DNA of 34,538 nt from an uncultured bacterium (GTDB lineage: Bacteria > Omnitrophota > Gorgyraeia > Duberdicusellales > 4484-171). Below, one piece after another: positions 30,672-34,538 of this stretch (its first letter is position 1; each line of letters opens with the position of its first letter). A program made the translations under genes and the position numbers. Below the pieces are notes generated by a model. It was not told the origin of the DNA and did no database searches. It saw only the letters and a list, made by a program, of their open reading frames with translations. Where the stretch lies: positions 1 to 34,538 of the forward strand of contig CAJXAF010000006.1 in the NCBI GenBank assembly GCA_913050175.1, in the 5' to 3' direction.

Positions 30672-31733
30672 TTAGGTTTTTATTTTTTTCTTAATAAATT
30701 TAATTATCTGACCAACATCAGGAATGCCTCCCCCGGCCTTTCCTAAAAAATGAACTTCGTTTTTCGGTAAAGCTAGCCTTACATCATCAACCATTTGACC
30801 GAGTGATTGTTCAACTACAAATATTTTTTTTACGTCTTTACTAGTTTTCTTTAAACCCTTAACCGGGTAAGGCCATAAACTTATTGGTCTAAATAAACCT
30901 ATTTTTATACCATCTTTACGCAAAATATCTACGGCCTCTTGAATTAAGCGGGCTTGGGAACCATAAGCAATAACTAAATACTCTATAGCCTTAGACTTAT
31001 AAGTAGCAAATCTCTGCTCTTTGGCTTTAATTTCTTCCCACTTCTTCCTCAAATGCTCGTTATGCTCACAAAGAGCACCTTCTTTTAAGATTAAAGACCT
31101 TATTACTTTTGGTTTGCGCTTTCTTGCTCCGGTTAAAGCCCAGGTTTTTTGCGGTAGTTTTCTAGATATTGGATATTTTGTTTTTAAATTTAATGGTTCC
31201 ATCATCTGTCCGATTATAGCATCAGCTAAAATTAAACTCGGGGTTCGATAGTAATCAGATAAATCAAAGATAAGTTTAACTAATTCATAAGCCTCCTGAA
31301 CGCTCCAAGGCGCAAAACAAGGTGTAAAGTAATCACCATGACCGCCGCCGCGAGTAGCTTGAAAATAATCACTTTGAGAAGTTGCGATATTACCTAATCC
31401 CGGACCGCCGCGCATTACATTAATTATTACTGCCGGTAATTCGGCAGCAGCCAGATAAGAAATTCCTTCCTGCTTTAAAGATATTCCCGGGCTTGAAGAT
31501 GAAGTCATAGCTCTCTTGCCAGAGGCTGCTGCTCCAAAAACCATATTAATCGCAGCCAGCTCGCTTTCAGCCTGGATAAAGACTCGTTCCTGATCAGGCA
31601 TATGTTTAGCCATGTAAGCAATAAGCTCGTTCTGAGGAGTTATCGGATAACCAGCATAAAAATGGCACCCTGCCGTAATAGCAGCTTGGGCCATAGCTTC
31701 ATTACCAGTCATTAAAATATTTTCGCTTACCAT
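30672..31733 (-). CDS. vorB: 2-oxoacid:ferredoxin oxidoreductase alpha subunit (VorB-like)
   Basis: The 353-residue subunit starts with LMTGNEAMAQAAITAGCHFYAGYPITPQNEL, close to VorB alpha subunits from Clostridia and others. VFIQAESELAAINMVFGAAASG, RAMTSSSSPGISLKQEGISYLAAAELPAV and RGGPGLGNIATSQSDYFQATRGGGHGDY are the family's strongest motifs. The length near 350, without the fused gamma domain, favours VOR (branched-chain 2-oxoacid) over the longer KOR alpha, but homologues of both kinds have been annotated either way. The last 100 residues form the transketolase C-terminal-like domain. It follows the ferredoxin-like delta gene by 6 bp. Confidence 0.92.
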   Translation of the reverse strand: MVSENILMTGNEAMAQAAITAGCHFYAGYPITPQNELIAYMAKHMPDQERVFIQAESELAAINMVFGAAASGKRAMTSSSSPGISLKQEGISYLAAAELPAVIINVMRGGPGLGNIATSQSDYFQATRGGGHGDYFTPCFAPWSVQEAYELVKLIFDLSDYYRTPSLILADAIIGQMMEPLNLKTKYPISRKLPQKTWALTGARKRKPKVIRSLILKEGALCEHNEHLRKKWEEIKAKEQRFATYKSKAIEYLVIAYGSQARLIQEAVDILRKDGIKIGLFRPISLWPYPVKGLKKTSKDVKKIFVVEQSLGQMVDDVRLALPKNEVHFLGKAGGGIPDVGQIIKFIKKKIKT

Positions 31734-31739
31734 TTTAAA

Positions 31740-32018
31740 TTAGATATTTTTTATCTCAAAAACTTCGATACAGCCGTCAGGACACATAAAAAAACAAAAG
31801 CCACAACCAATACACTTGGTTTTACTGTCAGTTATCGCAAAAACAACCCCTCTTTTATTTAGTTTAGAGGAAAATTTAAGATGCTTAGTAGGACAGTGGA
31901 TTATACAAAGGTTACAACTCTTACACTTATCTTTTGCTATCTTTACTTTGTAAGAGTTTGACTTTTTATTCATCTCTAAGCTGGCGGATGCTTTCTGGCA
32001 ATTTAAGTAATTGCTCAT
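31740..32018 (-). CDS. 2-oxoacid:ferredoxin oxidoreductase delta subunit, 2[4Fe-4S]
   Basis: A 92-residue ferredoxin-like protein with two complete [4Fe-4S] motifs, CKSCNLCIIHCP and CIGCGFCFFMCPDGC. It has a short N-terminal extension (about 30 residues) before the first cluster. In KOR/VOR complexes this subunit carries electrons from the TPP site to external ferredoxin. It is first of the four subunit genes, 21 bp after dxs, so both are probably one transcript. I see nothing unusual apart from one more cysteine near the N-terminus (LNCQKAS). Confidence 0.93.
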   Translation of the reverse strand: MSNYLNCQKASASLEMNKKSNSYKVKIAKDKCKSCNLCIIHCPTKHLKFSSKLNKRGVVFAITDSKTKCIGCGFCFFMCPDGCIEVFEIKNI

Positions 32019-32039
32019 AAAATTTAATTGTAAAAATAC

Positions 32040-33920
32040 CTATAGTTTCTGATATTGTTCTAAAGTTTTAGTCAAAACCTCTTTTACTCTCTCCACCAAA
32101 GAATTAGCGTCAAATTTATGAAAATTAAAAAGTAAATCTATCTTACCGGGAGGCGAAAACATATCAGGTAAGCCGACAGTAATTAAGTTGGCCTTATTAA
32201 GAAGCCCCTCTTTTTGATAAAATTCCATAACTGCACTGCCAAATCCGCAAGCCTTAACCCCCTCTTCAAGAGTAATAATTACTTTAAATTTATCGACTAA
32301 ACCTCTTAGCATGTCTTCATCTAAAGGTTTAATAAAGCGGGCATTGATTAAAGAAGCTTCTATGTTTTGATTTTTTAATAAGGCAAGGCACTGCCGAGAA
32401 ACCTTTACCATTGAACCTAAAGCCAGAAAACATACTTCACTGCCTTCGCTTATAATTTCTGACTTACCTAATTCAATCGGACTAACATTTCCCAAAGAAT
32501 AAGCCTGACTCCGGGGAAATCTAATGCTTACCGGAGAATCTAGATTAGTGGCAAACTCAAGCATATCTTCAAATTCCCGGCTGTCTTTAGGAGCCATGCA
32601 AATCATATTAGGAATAAGCCTAAGATAGCCTATATCAAAAACTCCGTGGTGAGTTGGTCCGTCTTCTCCCACAAGACCTGCCCGGTCTAAAGCAAAAACT
32701 ACACCTACATTCTGCAGACAGACATCGTGGATTATCTGGTCAAAAGCCCTCTGCAAAAAGGTTGAGTAAATTGCAACCACGGGTTTAAGGCCCTGCTTCG
32801 CCAGGCCGCTGGCAAAACCAACAGCATGAGCTTCAGCAATACCAACATCGTAAAATCTCTTAGGAAATTTTTTTCTAAATAGGTGTAAACCTGTTCCTTT
32901 AGGCATGGCTGCTGTAATAGCAACTATTTTTTTATTGGTTTTAGCCAGAGAAATTAATTTCTTAGCAAAAATTTCACTATAGGAATCAGTAGCTTTTTTG
33001 GGAGACTGTCCGGTGGCAACATCAAAGGAAGAAACCCCGTGAAAATTTTCCGGGTTTTCTTCAGAGTAAGAATAGCCCTTACCTTTTTTGGTAACTACAT
33101 GTAATATTTTAGGACCGGGTAAAGATGATACGTTTTTTAAAGTAGGGATTAAAACTTCCAGATTATGCCCATCTATTGGTCCAAAATAACGAAAACCTAA
33201 TTCTTCAAAAAATATTCCCGGAACAATTAAACCTTTTATAGATTCTTCAAATTTTCTGGCTTGCTGGACCAATTTCTTAGCCAAAGAAAAATTATCCAAA
33301 AATTTCTCCAGCTCATCTTTAAGACGATTATAAATAGGAGCGGATATAATCTTGGTTAGATGACTGCTTAAGGCGCCTACCGAGGGTGAGATGCTCATCT
33401 CATTGTGATTTACAATAATTAAAACATCGGTTTGTGAATGACCGCAAGCATTCAAACCCTCAAAACACATGCCTCCGGTTAAAGAACCATCGCCTACTAA
33501 AGCTACTGTTTTGTGGGATTTTTTCTTAAGACGGTTTGCCTCGGCAATACCCTGGGCCCAGGAGATTGCTGTAGAAGCATGTCCTGAAATATAAATATCA
33601 TGATTTGACTCATTAAAATTTGGAAACCCACTTATGCCTTCATACTGGCGAAGAGTAGAAAAAGAATCTTTTCTCCCGGTAATTATCTTATGGGCATAAG
33701 CTTGATGACCAACATCAAAGATGATTGAATCTTTGGGTGTGTCTAGACAGTGTTGCAAAGCTACACATAGCTCTACCGCACCCAAGGAAGAGGCCAAATG
33801 GCCTCCGTTAACAGATATGACTTTAACGATTAAATCTCGTATCTCTTGACTTAAGATTTTGAGTTCGTCTATCTTAAGTTTTTTAAGGTTTTTTGGTGAG
33901 GTAATTTTGTCTAAAATCAT
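32040..33920 (-). CDS. dxs: 1-deoxy-D-xylulose-5-phosphate synthase
   Basis: A full-length 626-residue DXS that condenses pyruvate with glyceraldehyde 3-phosphate, the first step of the MEP isoprenoid pathway. HLASSLGAVELCVALQ, DVGHQAYAHKIITGR and SGHASTAISWAQGIA are characteristic. The TPP motif is GDGSLTGGMCFEGLNACG to IVNHNEMSISPSVGALS, where the usual N-D-N is N-H-N. The pyrimidine-binding domain has VGIAEAHAVGFASGLA, with Ala in place of Gln in the typical A-E-Q-H-A-V; the catalytic Glu is kept. DRAGLVGEDGPTHHGVFDIGYLR is normal. Pyruvate is also a possible substrate of the neighbouring oxidoreductase. It follows the PilZ gene by 16 bp. Confidence 0.97.
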   Translation of the reverse strand: MILDKITSPKNLKKLKIDELKILSQEIRDLIVKVISVNGGHLASSLGAVELCVALQHCLDTPKDSIIFDVGHQAYAHKIITGRKDSFSTLRQYEGISGFPNFNESNHDIYISGHASTAISWAQGIAEANRLKKKSHKTVALVGDGSLTGGMCFEGLNACGHSQTDVLIIVNHNEMSISPSVGALSSHLTKIISAPIYNRLKDELEKFLDNFSLAKKLVQQARKFEESIKGLIVPGIFFEELGFRYFGPIDGHNLEVLIPTLKNVSSLPGPKILHVVTKKGKGYSYSEENPENFHGVSSFDVATGQSPKKATDSYSEIFAKKLISLAKTNKKIVAITAAMPKGTGLHLFRKKFPKRFYDVGIAEAHAVGFASGLAKQGLKPVVAIYSTFLQRAFDQIIHDVCLQNVGVVFALDRAGLVGEDGPTHHGVFDIGYLRLIPNMICMAPKDSREFEDMLEFATNLDSPVSIRFPRSQAYSLGNVSPIELGKSEIISEGSEVCFLALGSMVKVSRQCLALLKNQNIEASLINARFIKPLDEDMLRGLVDKFKVIITLEEGVKACGFGSAVMEFYQKEGLLNKANLITVGLPDMFSPPGKIDLLFNFHKFDANSLVERVKEVLTKTLEQYQKL

Positions 33921-33936
33921 TTTACTTCAAAAATTA

Positions 33937-34302
33937 TTAGCCGGAACTCTTATCATCAATTATTTTTTTAACCATGTCATTTATTTTTTTCTGGTCTTTA
34001 TCTTTTATTTGGGAAAATTCTATTCCCGTATCATAAAGAGTAGACTCATCAATGCCTGGAGTCTTTTTTTCAAGAACCCAGACTATCCTTGCTTGGCAAC
34101 TAATCGGCTCGCCATTTAGATGTAACTCTAAATTCACTTGGGCGTGAACATCTAATTTTTCCTCAATAAGCACCCTTACACCACCGGCACCAATGTCTTC
34201 AGTATGAGTAGCAATCATATGCTCTAAAGGAGTTTGTATGATTATCTTACAAGGAAAATTAGCTCTTACAAATCTTCTTTTTTCTGAACCTTCATAACCC
34301 AT
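33937..34302 (-). CDS. PilZ-domain protein
   Basis: A 121-residue single-domain PilZ protein. The two c-di-GMP contact motifs are present: R-x-x-x-R in EKRRFVRANFP (residues 7-17) and D-x-x-x-x-G in TEDIGAGGVRVLIEE, where the D-x-S-x-x-G serine is Gly. The beta-barrel continues VNLELHLNGEPISCQARIVWV and ends with TGIEFSQIKDKD before a C-terminal helix. Such proteins alter behaviour or envelope synthesis in response to c-di-GMP. It lies 17 bp after another partial PilZ-like gene and 16 bp before dxs; whether it regulates any neighbour is unknown. Confidence 0.9.
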   Translation of the reverse strand: MGYEGSEKRRFVRANFPCKIIIQTPLEHMIATHTEDIGAGGVRVLIEEKLDVHAQVNLELHLNGEPISCQARIVWVLEKKTPGIDESTLYDTGIEFSQIKDKDQKKINDMVKKIIDDKSSG

Positions 34303-34319
34303 AAATTTACCCTCTGGTT

Positions 34320-34538
34320 TTAATTCTGATTATCTTTTTTATACTCCACTCGTTTAATCGATAAAGCTTTGCCTGATAAATCATCTACCTCAATTAAAAC
34401 TCCTTGGAGACGCAGGTCAGCTTGCGCCAAGTTAAACCGTACCGGCAGATTCGTTACAAACCTCTCAATAATCTGCTGTTTTTCTCGTCCCAGGATTGAG
34501 TCACAACTACCGACCATACCTAAATCTGTAATATAAGC
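34320..34538 (-). CDS. PilZ-like protein, 5' end beyond window
   Basis: The frame is open from the window edge (AYITDLGMVGS...) to TAA at 34320, so only the last 72 codons are present. ITDLGMVGSC fits the strand and D-x-x-x-x-G turn of a PilZ barrel, FVTNLPVRFNLAQADLRLQGVLIEV fits its later strands. An ATG at 34517 is inside this run and is probably not the start because the frame and the pattern continue upstream. Taken with the next gene it suggests a tandem PilZ pair. The identification rests on a short fragment. Confidence 0.5.
   Translation of the reverse strand, partial: AYITDLGMVGSCDSILGREKQQIIERFVTNLPVRFNLAQADLRLQGVLIEVDDLSGKALSIKRVEYKKDNQN

Noticed and set aside
1-34538. CRISPR array, rRNA, intact insertion sequence or prophage genes
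   Set aside because: No regularly spaced direct repeats, rRNA core sequences, transposase or phage genes were seen.

Overview
The window is AT-rich bacterial chromosome and every protein gene but one lies on the minus strand. Gene content suggests a Gram-negative-type anaerobe: OmpA-family protein, Bat/MoxR envelope operon, ferredoxin-dependent 2-oxoacid oxidoreductase, DXP isoprenoid pathway, PilZ proteins and a sulfated-polysaccharide locus. The flavour recalls Omnitrophota (OP3) or a related phylum. That placement is inference from memory of family content, not a search.

Reading in the direction of minus-strand transcription (right to left): (1) 34538-26103 is a compact run of two PilZ proteins (the first cut by the window edge), dxs, a four-subunit VorDABG/Kor-type 2-oxoacid:ferredoxin oxidoreductase, a membrane protein with C-terminal TPRs, and gltX. 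(2) 25786-26096 holds the only plus-strand gene, a 53-codon ORF with a consensus promoter and a leader that can fold two ways, one of which hides the ribosome-binding site. (3) 25755-23422 has a DUF192 protein with an unusual hairpin-encoded N-terminus, a consensus promoter, a 24-codon remnant of a NarL-type receiver domain, a PHP-like membrane protein with missing metal ligands, and a strong terminator. (4) 23403-13047 starts with a consensus promoter and tRNA-Gln(CUG), then continues without a visible terminator through a YkgJ-type Cys-rich protein, MoxR, DUF58, DUF4381-like, BatA, BatB, BatC, BatD, BatE and HtpG. (5) 12976-10384 is a monocistronic OmpA-family protein with a very long repeated coiled coil. 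(6) 10356-7952 is a phosphate/arsenate cluster: Na/Pi cotransporter, PhoU-like protein, ArsC-like protein. (7) 7842-1 is a surface-polysaccharide locus: a sulfatase-fold protein with a degraded active site, four sulfotransferases (the last cut by the window edge), a GT2 and a GT4 glycosyltransferase and an O-antigen-ligase/polymerase-like protein.

The Bat operon probably builds an envelope-associated vWA/TPR complex whose assembly is driven by the MoxR ATPase. The polysaccharide locus most likely makes and sulfates an exported glycan. There is no gene-free stretch over 300 bases without an identified element. The largest, 23246-23585, contains tRNA-Gln, its promoter, the terminator of the PHP-like gene and about 110 nt of that gene's 3' untranslated region. 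No CRISPR array, intact insertion sequence or rRNA was seen.
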